Assembly (NCBI RefSeq): GCF_964355755.1
Contig: NC_092678.1
Span: 4,126,922-4,190,921 of the forward strand
DNA from: Antedon mediterranea
Taxonomy: Eukaryota > Echinodermata > Crinoidea > Comatulida > Antedonidae
Reading direction: 5' to 3'
Length of the DNA: 64,000 nt
Shown: positions 17,601 through 28,847 of the stretch, piece by piece
How the letters are laid out: every line of letters begins with the position of its first letter
Position numbering within the stretch: position 1 is the stretch's first letter
Translations under genes and position numbers: made by a program
Notes under the pieces: model-generated
The model's database searches: none
Told to the model about the DNA's origin: nothing
Seen by the model: only the letters and a program-made list of their open reading frames with translations

Positions 17601-20464
17601 AAATAAATTTACATAATAGACAATTTTGACACACACATACATAGATATTTAAAAGGTTTATAGAAATAAATAAAAATTGGCTAGAAAGTTGATTACAAAC
17701 AAAACAAATGTGATAAGCCAACCTGACCAGTGCTGGAATTTCTTTCATGTAATCTGAACATGCAAATTTCTCGGTATCATGTCCCATTTCAGATTTCTAA
17801 AAGCAAACAATTCAGAGAACAAAATGTATTCACGTTATTGAGTATTGACTTCAATTCTTCACATGGAAACATGAGATATTTATCATATCTATAATTTAAT
17901 AATAATATTTACTTTATCAAAATGTAAGGAAAGAACAAAAGGTCTCGACGTACCTGCTTCAGCCGCTTAACAGCAAAAGACGAGAAATCAATTTTAGCAA
18001 AATACACCGTACCGAAAGCGCCCTCACCACGTTTATACTCATCACTGAAGTTATTAGTTGCGCTGACAATTTTTTCGTGTGGGTAACTATTTAGAAAGTT
18101 GAACGCACTCAATGCTGTAAAGAAATTTTTTGTGAAAGTCATTTGTATTTAAGATTATAATAACTTTACCATTACATATTTAAGTTTGTTATTTGCATAT
18201 TTAATTTTGCTATTTGTATATTTAAGTTTGTTTTTTGCATATTTAAGTTTGTTTTTTGCATATTTAAGTTTGTTTTTTGCATATTTAAGTTTGTTCACGC
18301 ATAATTTAAGTTTGTTCACGCATAATTTAAGTTTGTTCATGCATAATTTAAGTTTGTTCATGCATAATTTAAGTTTGTTCATGCATAATTTAAGTTTGTT
18401 TACATTGACTGCTTCAACTTACTCATTGTCTTCATTGTTGAAGACTTCGTGCTTTGATTGTCTGATGTTGTCATATGACGATAACGATGGTCTATATCCG
18501 GTGACATCAACTGTTTGTTGCAATGCGTGTCCATGTTCGGATTCAAAAAAGGGGCATCAGCCGGCTTCATGTAATACTGACCATTTGGAGCGGCACTCGC
18601 TCCAGTTTGCGCGTACTGACCATTCTGCCATATGTTCTCTACTGGTGCTCGGTCAATTGGTCTATGGGGGTTGGTGTAATAGTAATTTGGCTGTTCATGA
18701 TGATACATTTTTTCGGAGCTCATATGATGGGGTAACGGAGGACCCGGAAGATGTGACGGGTGCATATCTGAAAGAATTCAAGTATAACATTTATTTTGGG
18801 TCCAATACTGATGTTGTTGAGTTTTGTATAATCAAACAACTGTATTGTTAGGCTGTGGTTATAAGTACACATAAAAAGGGCTTGAGAACACAACATTTAC
18901 TGTAAATAACTGTACCTGGAAATTGTCTGTTTTGTCTTGGTGGTGGTGGTTGACCAGTTTCTGCTATTTTTCCACTACACATGTCTATTTTATAGTGCTC
19001 ACTTTCATCAACTATAGTAAAAATAAAATATATGTAACCAGATTAAGGTGATTCAGATTTGGTATATGGATAGGCATAGGGAGGGTGATATTCCTGACTT
19101 AAGTCCAAACTTGTGATGATTGGGGCAAACTCAAAAGCATCTCAAAAGAGTGGCCAAGCGGTTAAGACAAAGAAACCTTAATATACGTAGCCATAACATC
19201 GGCAAGGGTTCGAGACTCACTTATTTCATGGTTCCAGTGGTAGTACATACACAACCACTTTCACTAACTGGGAGACCAGTATAAATGAATAATAAATAAA
19301 AAGGAAAAAAAAACACATTCGCAAAAACAATCAAAAGGGTGAATAAAATCAAACTTTATACCAAAATCTTTTATAATGTCCATTGCTCGTCCATTTTTCA
19401 TGTTGTAAAGTGCATTGTAAAGTTCAAGAACACTGTGATTCATATAGTCCCACGTACGTAGCATCTTTCCAGTAGGACTTGCTCCTGGCCGGAACATCTC
19501 CAGTGCCAACATCTCAATTTCATCATTGTGAAAACCAAGATCAGCAGCTGTAAGAAAAATATTAAATGTAAATATAAATGCAGCCAGGCCGCCTCTAGCT
19601 AGATGGAAAGACCAAATCCCAAAGGATGGCAGATTATCTCCAGTGAGCGGACAAAGGGACAACCAGTTCCAATCCGACCTGCCCGGCCTCCAGCTAGATG
19701 GAAAGACCAAATCCCATAGGATTCAAGGTTGGACATCCGGCAAGCAGGAACTGTGCCATAGGAAGAACAGAATGGCAGATTATCTCCAGTGAGCGGCCAA
19801 GGGGACAACCAGTCCCAACCTGCCCGGCCTCCAGCTAGATGGGAAGACAAAATCCCAATTTAAGGATACAAGAAGCTTGGACATCCGGCAAGCAGAAGAC
19901 TATGTCATGGGAAGAAGTGAATGACGGATAATCTCCAGTGAGCGGCCAAGTGGACAACCAGTCCCGAGAATTTAATGATGATGATGAATGTCCTCCATCA
20001 GCCTCCTTGTCCTTCTTTCCTTAAACTCACTTTTGTTTTGTTTCAATAAAAGTTAATTAACACTAAACATAAAAACAAAATCACATTGTAATCTATAAAT
20101 AATAATAAATTATTATTAATGTAGGCCAATATTAATGTTATTCTTCGTATTAATCTTGACCGGATAGTAAATTGTGACGATTTTAGTATGGGGATTTCCC
20201 TTTCAAATGTAGATCAAAATTATTATGATTGACTCAACGGTACCATAATCGTGTTTTTAGAAACTGAAGAGATTAGCCTAAACCTTTTCAGAAGATCCTC
20301 AAACAAGTGCCTTGCTTACCAAGTCTTCTCCAATTCATTTCAGTCGACTCCGCCACATCCAGAAGCCTACATAACCTTTGAAATGCCGAGGCTGGGATGT
20401 CACGGACATATCGTATCTTCGCACGTTGTGCTGGAAAACAATGGATATTTCCTAATGCAGCCAT
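14647..20464 (-). CDS. IRAK1-like death-domain kinase, 13 exons
   Basis: Exons: 20464-20320, 19547-19362, 19011-18916, 18767-18423, 18114-17954, 17796-17723, 17571-17457, 17339-17218, 16923-16728, 16585-16514, 16372-16202, 16030 (or 16037)-15967, 15863-14647. Using 16030 the frame holds for 987 residues. IRAKs bind MyD88 by death domains and carry Toll/IL-1 receptor signals to TRAF6. Order: N-terminal death domain ([18 protein letters not shown] to MDIIKDFG), proline-rich linker, kinase with glycine loop [11 protein letters not shown], lysine in AVKRLK, catalytic HGDIKSANILL, GDFGLAR, and [10 protein letters not shown] close to IRAK1, then a 400-residue Ser/Pro/Gln-rich tail. HGD and LPEEY favour IRAK1 over IRAK4. 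The linker has PVENIW, fitting the TRAF6 consensus PxExx(aromatic/acidic). The exon 12 acceptor is ambiguous; see findings. Confidence 0.9.
18185..18405 (-). repeat. 21-bp minisatellite in IRAK intron 4
   Basis: About ten copies of a 21-bp unit in two blocks: TTTAAGTTTGTTTTTTGCATA to the left, and a variant with CATGCATAA or CACGCATAA to the right. Both strands stay open because the period is 3n, giving false ORFs. It ends only about 18 bp from the exon 4 donor. Confidence 0.85.
19146..19235 (+). mobile_element. tRNA-derived SINE remnant in IRAK intron 2
   Basis: An RNA polymerase III A-box-like TGGCCAAGCGG (19151-19161) and B-box-like GGTTCGAGACTC (19207-19218) are spaced as in a tRNA of the Leu/Ser type. 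The arms do not fold into an intact tRNA and extra sequence follows, so this reads as a SINE head. A related, more decayed head lies at about 25950. Confidence 0.5.
19575..19970. repeat. Three imperfect ~120-bp tandem copies in IRAK intron 1
   Basis: Three diverged copies share CCAGCTAGATGG, GACCAAATCCCA, GGCAGATTATCTCCAGTGAGC and GGACAACCAGT blocks. The minus strand is open in parts ([20 protein letters not shown]), which resembles translated non-LTR element tails, but no conserved domain is present. The parent element is unknown. Confidence 0.6.
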
Positions 20465-21106
20465 GATTATGTGCCTTTAGTTTGATGTCGAACTACCTGA
20501 AAACCGACAGCGAAATCATAGATCATATAATATAATATGCATTACAACAACAAACAATCAATCTATCTCATCATCGCGATCGAAATGGCAAACGCAAACA
20601 AGGAAGTAACATCGGTTGTGACGTCATAGAAAAGAACAAGGGGATTTCCCTATTTTGTCCCTCTCTATGAACTGAGAAATAAAATACTGTACTTGATTGA
20701 ATGTGTATCACAATTAAAAACGAATTATTTGATTATATTATAGTTGCGTTCTTTCCATTTCTATCGTTTTTTAATTGTCAAAATGTATGAAATAACACAA
20801 TTAATGTATGATGATGTCATGATCAATAGATGTCACGACAAATCGTGAATTCTTTTAAAAACAAAAATAGAACAGTATTTATTATATGACGTATTTAATA
20901 AGTCATCAATGCGTAATTGTATGCGGATGTGGAGAAAAAGATAGCGAGTTGCAGGGGTGGCATAATGTTGGATTATTAATAGGCCCATGGAAGTCTAGCT
21001 TGTAAACGTTAAATGTGTCTCTTTTTTTAAAGACCCAAAACAATGAGTACAAAATTGATTTATAGCTTTAGGGATTTTGATATAAACAAGTATAGCCTAG
21101 TTTCCG
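20465..21106. other. IRAK upstream region
   Basis: Sequence 5' of the IRAK start codon, with no gene. GGGGATTTCCC occurs at about 20190-20199 (GGGGATTTCCCT, inside intron 1) and GGGGATTTCCCT again at about 20639-20650, about 175 bp upstream of the ATG. Both match the kappaB consensus (GGGRNNYYCC). Function is inferred from motif match only. Confidence 0.4.
20639..20650. promoter_or_regulatory. Putative NF-kappaB site upstream of IRAK
   Basis: GGGGATTTCCC matches the canonical kappaB decamer, about 175 bp upstream of the IRAK start codon. A second match lies in intron 1 at about 20190. IRAK acts upstream of NF-kappaB, so feedback regulation is plausible, but this is inference from two short motifs. 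Confidence 0.4.
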
Positions 21107-21700
21107 TAGATTCAAGATTCAAGATTCAAGAAATTTTATTTGTCCATAAAAATGGAAATTCACTTTGCTTGGTAGATTAAAACAACAATATTGCAACAAT
21201 TTAAAAACGTGCAGTATTATAACAGATTAAAAATACAAGATAAAAAGTTAAAAATACTGTTAAAAATGTAAAACTATTAAAAATTGCATTAACGTCTTAC
21301 ATTAGAATTAAAAATATGAATGCTATTTACAACGAAGGATTTTCTAGTTCTACAAAGATTTGCTCTTGGAGGTCGTAGCCTAATGCCTGATCTATTTAAG
21401 TTATAACAGTAATGTAACGGATGAGTGGGGTCTTTCATAATATTGTTTACTTTTTTTAGAATACTCTTTTCATAGATAAATGAACAAGGCGTAAGATCAG
21501 CTTTAATAATACGTTGTGCAATTTTACGTGGTCTCTCAATATTTTTCTTATCATTTTCAGTAAAGTTACCATAAAAACATCCAATGCTAAAAGATAAAAT
21601 ACTTTGAATAATACTTTGATAAAATAGAATTAAAATAGTGTTATCAACTCTAATTTGCTTGAGTTTTCTGAGAAAGTAGAGCCTTTGTAGTATCACATAA
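21107..21700 (-). mobile_element. 5'-truncated LINE (CR1/L2/Rex-like) 3' end
   Basis: A minus-strand ORF (21696-21289) matches the C-terminal part of non-LTR reverse transcriptases: the RLYFLRKL start, a FYQSIIQSILSF helix and CFYGNFTENDKKN. Past its end the minus strand runs through TTTATGGACAAATAAAATTT into a short TTGAATC microsatellite tail, as expected of a 3' end. Only the last ~600 bp remain. Confidence 0.75.
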
Positions 21701-22206
21701 GTGATATAATTATAGTAGTATCAAATGATATTTCCTCCAACTCGGTAAATTGGATATGCATTTAATTATTATACTCAAATACCCCTCTCTATCCAATGGT
21801 TGAGTCAGGCACAGCAAAACGATGCAGATTTAGTTTTAAATTTTCTCGAAGAAAACGTAGGTTTTATTTGCGTATAATCCTAGAGCATGCATTCAATTAT
21901 ACATTTTAAATAGATAATGATATTTATTGCAATGTTATGATTCTAGTTTACGTTAAATGTGTAGTTTAGGTTTAATCACATACATTTATATAAGTAGGCC
22001 GACGGTCAACAGAACAGACGGAACCAGAGCCGTTGGAAGTGCAGTGGGTTGGTTGTATAGAGATTAAAGCTACCCGAACTCACGTCACGTGTCTGAGGCC
22101 TAGAATTTAGACGATTCCACTTACAAATAGGGGTGTAAATGTTAAATTTTCAAAAAAACTGAAAAAGAATGTCTCTATTGTTTTGTTTCAAGTGAATCGA
22201 TTAAAA
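21701..22206. other. Spacer upstream of nucleoside hydrolase A
   Basis: Non-coding A+T-rich DNA; it should hold the promoter and 5' UTR of the first nucleoside hydrolase. No specific element recognised. Confidence 0.35.
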
Positions 22207-23895
22207 ATGTCAGAAAAAATTAATTTGATACTTGATTGTGATGTTGGAGTTGACGATGCTCTGGCTGTCATGTTGGCCCTAGCAACGCCCAATAATATTA
22301 ATTTAATGGCCATCACTTGCGTTGCCGGAAATGCTACTGTCGATAAAGTATGCATCAACACACTCAAAGTGCTTAAAGTTTGTGACAGACTTGATGTGAG
22401 TATAAATAGTACTTTTTTAAAAATAATTTTTTAAAAAATATGCTTTAATAATTACAGTACAATTTTATTATCATTATGGCCAGTTTGATTATGGGATCGG
22501 TGCATTATTTGTTTCAGGTTGCAGTGTATCGTGGAGCATGTTCTGGTATTATTGGTGGTACCTTCAGAGGTACACCATACCACGGTGTGGATGGCATGGG
22601 AGATGTACAAAATATTCCTCAACCTGACATCAAGTTGATAAAGGAAGAAGTGGCAGCCATTGCTCTAGTAAGAATGGTAAACGAGAGACCTGGAGAGATC
22701 AGCATAGCTGCTATTGGTCCGTTGACGAACATCGCAATCGCCATGAAGCTAGATCCACATTTCACAGAGAAAGTGAAGGAGATTGTAATAATGGGTGGAG
22801 AATTAGAAGGTAATTGTAATCGTTGTATCTACTACTGTTGCAGTACATCAGCGCATGGAAGAATTATTTAGTTCCTCCACGAGTTATCTGGAGATATTGG
22901 TGTTGTGCTCAGATATTGTATATTGAATTGTTTTAATGCGGCTTGAGCACTCTTCTTGAGTGATCTGTGCGCTATAGAATTCATATTATTATTATTATAC
23001 ACCCACCAATATTTTGAATATAATTTAATATAATATCTTTTTCAGGCAGAGCTGCAGCATTTCTGACATCTGAATTCAACTTCACCTCTGACCCAGAAGC
23101 TGTTCATGTTGTACTTAATGAGAGCAAATGCCCTATTGTAATTATACCGTATGAAATCTGTCAAAATAATGGCTTTGACTTTGTAAGTAGAGTAACCATT
23201 CTTGTAAAGCTTAATCTCTGTCTACACTATCAAACTAGTTAGACAAAAAACTGTGATGTGCTTAAATATGATAAAGATGTGCCCAAATATGGTAGTGATA
23301 TTACATCATCATGTCCATATATGAGAATATTTCTGTCATATAAAGTTTGATAGTGTAGACAGAGCTTCACTCCACTCTTCGGTGGGTTCCAATTTGCTTA
23401 ATGAATTTCTTTTTTTGCTTTTATTTTTCCTGGCTCTGTATTATGTGTTAGTTTCTTTTTCAATAAATGAAATAGTACATATGCCTACTTCATATTTTTC
23501 TCGAAAAATAATATTCCGTTTTTAATAATCCAGCTGCAAGAATTTCCAATTTTCTTTTTTTTCAGGATTACTATATAAGCACGATATCACAGAATAATAA
23601 AAAGGCAAATTTTATCAAGGCCATTACATCAAACAGTTTGAAACGGGAACAAAGTAGAGCACATATATATACACCGTGGGATTTTTACGCACTCGCTTAT
23701 CTCGTAGATAGATCTGTCGTGACTAACATGGCAAATGTTCTTGTACAAGTAGAACTACATGGAAGTTTGACGCGAGGCAAAATGGTGCCAGACTGGAATC
23801 GTAAAGTACAGAAAGATCATAATACTAATATTATTATGGAACTAGATATTGATAAAATCAAAATATTGTTTTTAAAGATGTGTTCAAATGCTTGA
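22207..23895 (+). CDS. Nucleoside hydrolase paralog A, 4 exons
   Basis: Exons 22207-22395, 22518-22809, 23046-23182, 23566-23895; GT/AG borders, phases 0, 1, 0; 315 residues. Members of the inosine-uridine nucleoside hydrolase family cleave the N-glycosidic bond of ribonucleosides in salvage. The N-terminal ILDCDVGVDDALAVMLAL is the family's calcium/ribose-binding Asp cluster, followed by AIGPLTNIAIAM, IVIMGGELEG and EFNFTSDPEA. Near the C-terminus the usual catalytic His-Asp (HDA type) is replaced by PWDFYALAYLVD: the Asp remains, the His is Trp, as in many animal homologs. The first in-frame ATG is at 22207; an earlier ATG at 22169 is closed by TGA. The stop codon lies in the first unit of a downstream minisatellite. 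First of two tandem paralogs. Confidence 0.9.
23216..23364. mobile_element. MITE in intron 3 of nucleoside hydrolase A
   Basis: Perfect 21-bp terminal inverted repeats (23216-23236 and 23344-23364, core TGTCTACACTATCAAAC) bound 149 bp with no coding potential. A related single end, GTTTGGTAGTGTAGACTAGG at about 26618, lies in the corresponding intron of paralog B. Confidence 0.75.
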
Positions 23896-24212
23896 CACAA
23901 AGATGTGTTCAAGTACTTGTCACAAAGTTGTGTTCAAATACACAATTCGTGTTCAAATGCTTGACACAAAGTTGTGTTCAAATTTTTGACACAAAGTTGG
24001 GTTCAAATGCTTGACACAAAAATTTCAAATGTTTGACACAAAGTTGTGTTCAAATGCTTGACACAAAGATTTGTTCAAATGCCTGACACAAAGATTTGTT
24101 CAAATGCCTGACACAAAAATTTGTTCAAATGTCTGACACATAGATGTGTTCAAATGCTTGGCACAAAGATGTGTTCAAATGCCTGACACAAAGTTGTGTT
24201 CAAATGCTTAGA
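23880..24212 (+). repeat. ~25-bp minisatellite starting inside a stop codon region
   Basis: About 13 imperfect copies of a 25-bp unit (GTGTTCAAATGCTTGACACAA plus 4). The first unit includes the last codons and the TGA of nucleoside hydrolase A, so the array was amplified from the gene's own 3' end. Confidence 0.85.
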
Positions 24213-24819
24213 TCATGAATAACACATGGTGTTCATACAGGCAAAGATAATAAGATATAATTTTGTTTTTCATTGTTTTGTGATTTACTTGTCACTTCAT
24301 TTCACTCAATTTAGTAAAATAGGGCAGCAAATCTGTTGTTGTGACCATTCTTGTTAAAAATGCTGGTTGAATCAAATAATAATAAATACATTTTCAGTAC
24401 TAATAACCATTTTCAAATGTCTAGACTGTTTGTGACTGCTAGTAAAACCAGAGTTGATAAACTAAACCAACCTGATTTAAGCATTGTTTATTAAACGCTT
24501 CCCCTCTTCCGCTCCTTTTTCCACTTTTTAATAAACAGTATAGTTTTTGAGATTGTAGATACCTAGGTTAGCCTGTCCTTCATTTTTATGTAATTTCCTA
24601 TAATAAGAAAGCAACAGGATATTGTAATTACTTTGACCTTAGAAGCTAAAGGAAACTACATGATTTGGTTTATATACCTACTATTATTTAATAATAGCAG
24701 GTTCTTTGGGTTAAAAGAAGTAGGTAAGTTCACAATTGAAATTTCAGTATTTGTTCTTTTAAAATTCAAAAATCAATAAAAGTATAAAACTAAGCTTGTA
24801 CATTTTATCTACTAGAACA
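24213..24819. other. Spacer between nucleoside hydrolases A and B
   Basis: Non-coding A+T-rich sequence holding the 3' flank of A and the promoter region of B. No gene or known repeat recognised. Confidence 0.4.
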
Positions 24820-27286
24820 ATGGAAGGAAAACTTAAATTAATCATTGATTGTGACGTTGGAGTTGACGATGCCCTTGCCATAATGTTAGCCCTAGCAACG
24901 CCTCATGTCGAGTTACAAGCCGTCTCTTGTGTTGCAGGAAACGTAGATGTTAACAAAGTCTGCATAAATGCCCTGAAAGTGCTTGATGTTTGTAACCAGC
25001 TACAGGTAAGTTGGCTATGAATAAAAATACAGTAAATGGGACCTTGGTATAATGGGATGACCTGCTATCTATTAAAAATCCATGTTTGCTAGAATCTTGG
25101 TTTGAAAATAAATACAATAAATGAAAACAATTCCTATCTACCTGTATTTGTATCAAACTTAATTCAACCCAAATGTAGTCAATACACAAGTATGTCTATT
25201 GTGGTACTAGATACTGTAACCTGTTTTTTTCTCTCTGGCCATGGCCTTTTAAGGATTGCCATTTTTATTTTTATACAGTCATTTTATTGTAAACTTTATT
25301 ATTTTCTTGTAAAATATTTCTTTTAAAAAATAAATGCATACATTGAATTAATGTTTTGCAAGGTTCCCGTATATAAAGGGTGTACAACTGGTCTTCTTGG
25401 TGAACGATTACGAGCCACCTTCTATCACGGCATTGATGGCCTAGGAGATGCCAAGAACATTGACCAACCTGACATCAATTTGATAAAGAAAGAAGTGGCA
25501 GCCATTGCTCTGGTGAGAATGGTAAACGAGAGACCTGGAGAGATCAGCATAGCTGCTATTGGTCCGTTGACGAACATCGCAATCGCTATGAAACTAGATC
25601 CACATTTCACAGAGAAAGTGAAGGAAATTGTAATAATGGGTGGAGAATTAGAAGGTAAAGAACTATTATCGTATAGATAATCTATTAATTGTTGCTACTG
25701 TAAGGTTGGGAAACTGGGTCCTTGATTTACAAAGAAAGTAAAATAGATTTTACTAATATATTTAGAAGGTCCATTCAATATATCTCTTAATTCCCAAATT
25801 TCTCAATTCATTTTCCAAAAATAACTCTTGCTAGAGAAATCTTTTCTATTACAAAAAAAGCCATTGCTTACTGTTATATGCCAGAATGGTGTCAGATCAA
25901 CTTAGATGGTGTTTTGAAACAGAATTGCATTGTCATGAAATCAGTAATCGAGTGGCTGAGCGATTAAGACAGTGTGGAACTGGTGGTAGAACAAGGCTTC
26001 TCAGATATTAAAGGCTGTGTCTCATCTGACTCATGTGTGCACTTAAAATAACCCATTGATTGGTGTTCTGGTTAGGCTAACAACCCTACCAGTTGAATAA
26101 CTTCTTATGGCGATCATAAGGGGGCCTTGTACCAATGGGAAGGAACAGACCTAACAGAGAAAGCAGTAATTCATTTAAAATGCTTAGATAGTATTCTAAA
26201 TTTGTGTGTTCTTTACTTCTAGGTAGAGCATCAAATCTGACAACTGAATTTAATTTTACTTGTGACCCAGAAGCAGTGCATATTGTACTCGGTGAGAGCC
26301 AGTGTCCCGTTACTATTGTGCCATTTGAGGTTACCCGTCGTCATGCTTTCACAGATGTACGTTTAATGTTAATTAATTAATATGTAAAGTTTACTACTGT
26401 AGTTTATTTTTGTATTCATCAAACTTTTGTTTGCAAACTCCAATTTTGCCAATGTTTGGAGAAGTTTTGTGTTGCCTGTCTACTAATTAGGGCCTACTAC
26501 TGGAGGAGTCCACAAACCTCAAGAACTTCGGCACAGCCTATACCAACTTCTAAAAACTAGTTTTTTGCAGTTTGTCAACTAGTCCACACTAGTAAATCTT
26601 TTAGTTTGCAAACTAAAGTTTGGTAGTGTAGACTAGGCTTTACTAACCTAGGAGTAATGTTTCAACCAAAATTTAAAAGATTCAAACTTTTATTTATCCT
26701 ACAACAAGAGGAAATTACATTGCTTGTTGCACAAAATACAAATCTGATTAAATCATGTTGAATTGTCAAAAAAAAAGATAATACTTAATTTAGTTAACTT
26801 ATTCCCTGGGGTAGGCAGGAGAAAAGATGTCGGTTTGTGTGAAGAACTAGTGCTCTCAACTGGATGCACCTCTATTCAATTCCATACTACTGTTTTAAAT
26901 TACATTTTTACTACATTCAACCCTAATACTATTAGAATTTTGTTGATGGTTTTCTTCTCTTTCAGGAATTCCTTGAAGATTTGTTATCAAGAGAAACGAG
27001 AAAAGCAATGTTTGTGAAATCAATCACGGCTAACAGCATTGAGGTAGACAGACGCAAAAACCATCTGTACACACCATGTGACTTGTATGCTGTGGCTTAT
27101 CTTGTTGACCAGTCATGCGTAACCAAAATGGAACGCGTGCATGTGCAGGTTGAACTGCACGGTAGTTTAACACGCGGCAAAATGATACCAGACTGGAATG
27201 GAAAAATATTAAAGAAACATGACATTAGTATTATAATGAGTATGGATATGGAAAAGCTTAGGAAATTATTCTCAGCAGTAATGTAA
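24820..27286 (+). CDS. Nucleoside hydrolase paralog B, 4 exons
   Basis: Exons 24820-25005, 25363-25654, 26223-26356, 26966-27286, with the same intron phases as paralog A; 310 residues. Visible: N-terminal LIIDCDVGVDDALAIMLALA Asp cluster, the shared block from EVAAIALVRMVNERPGEIS to IVIMGGELEG, EFNFTCDPEA, and TPCDLYAVAYLVD, where Cys takes the place of the usual catalytic His. A poly(A) signal AATAAA lies at about 27308, soon after the stop. Likely a cytosolic nucleosidase of purine/pyrimidine salvage; substrate unknown. The middle of exon 2 is almost identical in DNA to paralogs A and C while the flanks differ. Confidence 0.9.
25945..26160 (+). mobile_element. Decayed tRNA-derived SINE in paralog B intron 2
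   Basis: AGTGGCTGAGCGATTAAGAC (25951-25970) resembles a tRNA A-box and the head of the element at 19146, but the B-box is lost. The end is estimated only. Low-confidence remnant. Confidence 0.35.
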
Positions 27287-27984
27287 CTTCAGCCTGAGAA
27301 AATATGAAATAAATATAGATTGGGGGACAAATCTTTTGAGGCTTAAAGTGCAATGTTTTGCTTTTTTTAATATAATTTTCAAGTTTTGTATTCAATATAA
27401 CACAATGACACACTTTCATATGCTATTACATCCCGTAATATGTGGTTATGAAATTATTGATATGACCAGTGAGCAAGTTCAGCGAATTTCTTAATTAACA
27501 GAAAGTACATCTCAACCACTTACAGTACATGAGGGAAGTTTAATCTTTCCATTCTTTGTTTACATTTCAAGATGTATTTTGTAATCACTTTTATTACATT
27601 ATATTATAATAAATGTAAAAAATAACTTTTGAAGGGGATAAAGTATGACTTCTTATTTACCTATTTTTGACCCATATTCCAGAGATATTAAAATCTGGGT
27701 CACCTGGACGAAGTATATGAATTTGAAACAGTATATTTATATGACTTCTATTAAAATTTATTCCAATGTGTAATTAGTAATGTTAAAGTCCCATCCCATA
27801 ATTTTAAGGTAACTTATTTATGGTCCCTTGATGGAGTTGCATAACCATCATAATTGTTTAATGCTGAAATTTAACGAGAATTAATTAATGTAGTGAATTA
27901 TTCTGTATTTTTTGTATCAATCCAAAAAGTTTTATTAAAATACATTGTAATTTAGATTTAATTATTCATTGCACTTTGTATTTG
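27287..27984. other. Spacer between hydrolase B and kinesin pseudogene
   Basis: A+T-rich non-coding sequence; includes the 3' UTR of paralog B. Nothing else recognised. Confidence 0.4.
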
Positions 27985-28299
27985 AAGGTCCCAAGGCTCT
28001 TGAAAATGTGTAATGAACGATCCAAGATATCATACACTCTGAAGGTAAGATAATATCTATCATGGTATCTTTATTTCGAACATATAAAAATACATTTGCA
28101 GCCAAAGGCTGAATTGCTGCATCTGCATCATATGAAAATGACATCAAACATTAAAATTTATGTATAAAAAGACCATCGAATTCTTTAAAATTGCAACATG
28201 TAAAATGTTATATAAAAAAAAACTGTACAAAATATCAGATCCAATAGCGGGCTTTTGAAAATGTAATGATTGTTTTAAGATATCACTAGTGCACTAATT

Positions 28300-28830
28300 G
28301 ACATGTCATTTGGTGTGACGAGGGATGCCCTTTGGGTTAGAGAGACATGCCCTGTAGGTTGAAGAGACACCCCTATGGGTTGGAGAGAGGCGCTCTTTAG
28401 TTTAAAGTGATGCATCATTTGGTATGAATAGACACATCATTTGGTTTGACAAGGGACGCCCTTTGGCTTAGAGAGACATGCCCTGTAAATTGAAGAGACA
28501 CCCTCAATGGGTTGGAGAGACGTGCTCTTTTAGTTTAAAGTGACACATCATTTGGTATGACTAGACATGTCATTTGGATTGATGAGAGACGTCCTTTGGG
28601 ATTAGGAGAGACATGCCCTGTAGGTTGAAGAGACACCCCCTATGATTTAGAGAGACTCGCTCCTTAGTTTAAAGTGACGCATTATTTGGTTTGATTATAG
28701 ACACATCATTTGGATTGATGAGAGACAGCCTTTGGTTTAGAGAGACATGCCCTGTAGGTTGAAGAGACACCCCCTATGGGTTGTTGTGATGTGCCATTTA
28801 GTTTAAGGTGACGCATCATTAGGTATGGGA
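28300..28830 (+). repeat. ~131-137 bp tandem repeat in the kinesin pseudogene
   Basis: About four imperfect copies of a complex unit: ATCATTTGGTTTGA, GACGCCCTTTGG, GAGAGACATGCCCTGTAGGT, TGAAGAGACACCCC, then TTTAGTTTAAAGTGA. The start-to-start spacing of the GCCCTTTGG block is 131, 133 and 137. A related array in opposite orientation lies in a kinesin intron at 60440-60660. Confidence 0.75.
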
Positions 28831-28847
28831 TTTTATGAAAAATGTTG

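Noticed and set aside
18186-18851. 221-codon plus-strand ORF over the IRAK intron 4 array
   Set aside because: Half is the 21-bp repeat and the rest is antisense to IRAK exon 4, which has clear splice sites and family context.
19146-19235. Functional tRNA gene
   Set aside because: A and B boxes are present but acceptor and anticodon stems do not pair properly; better read as a SINE head.
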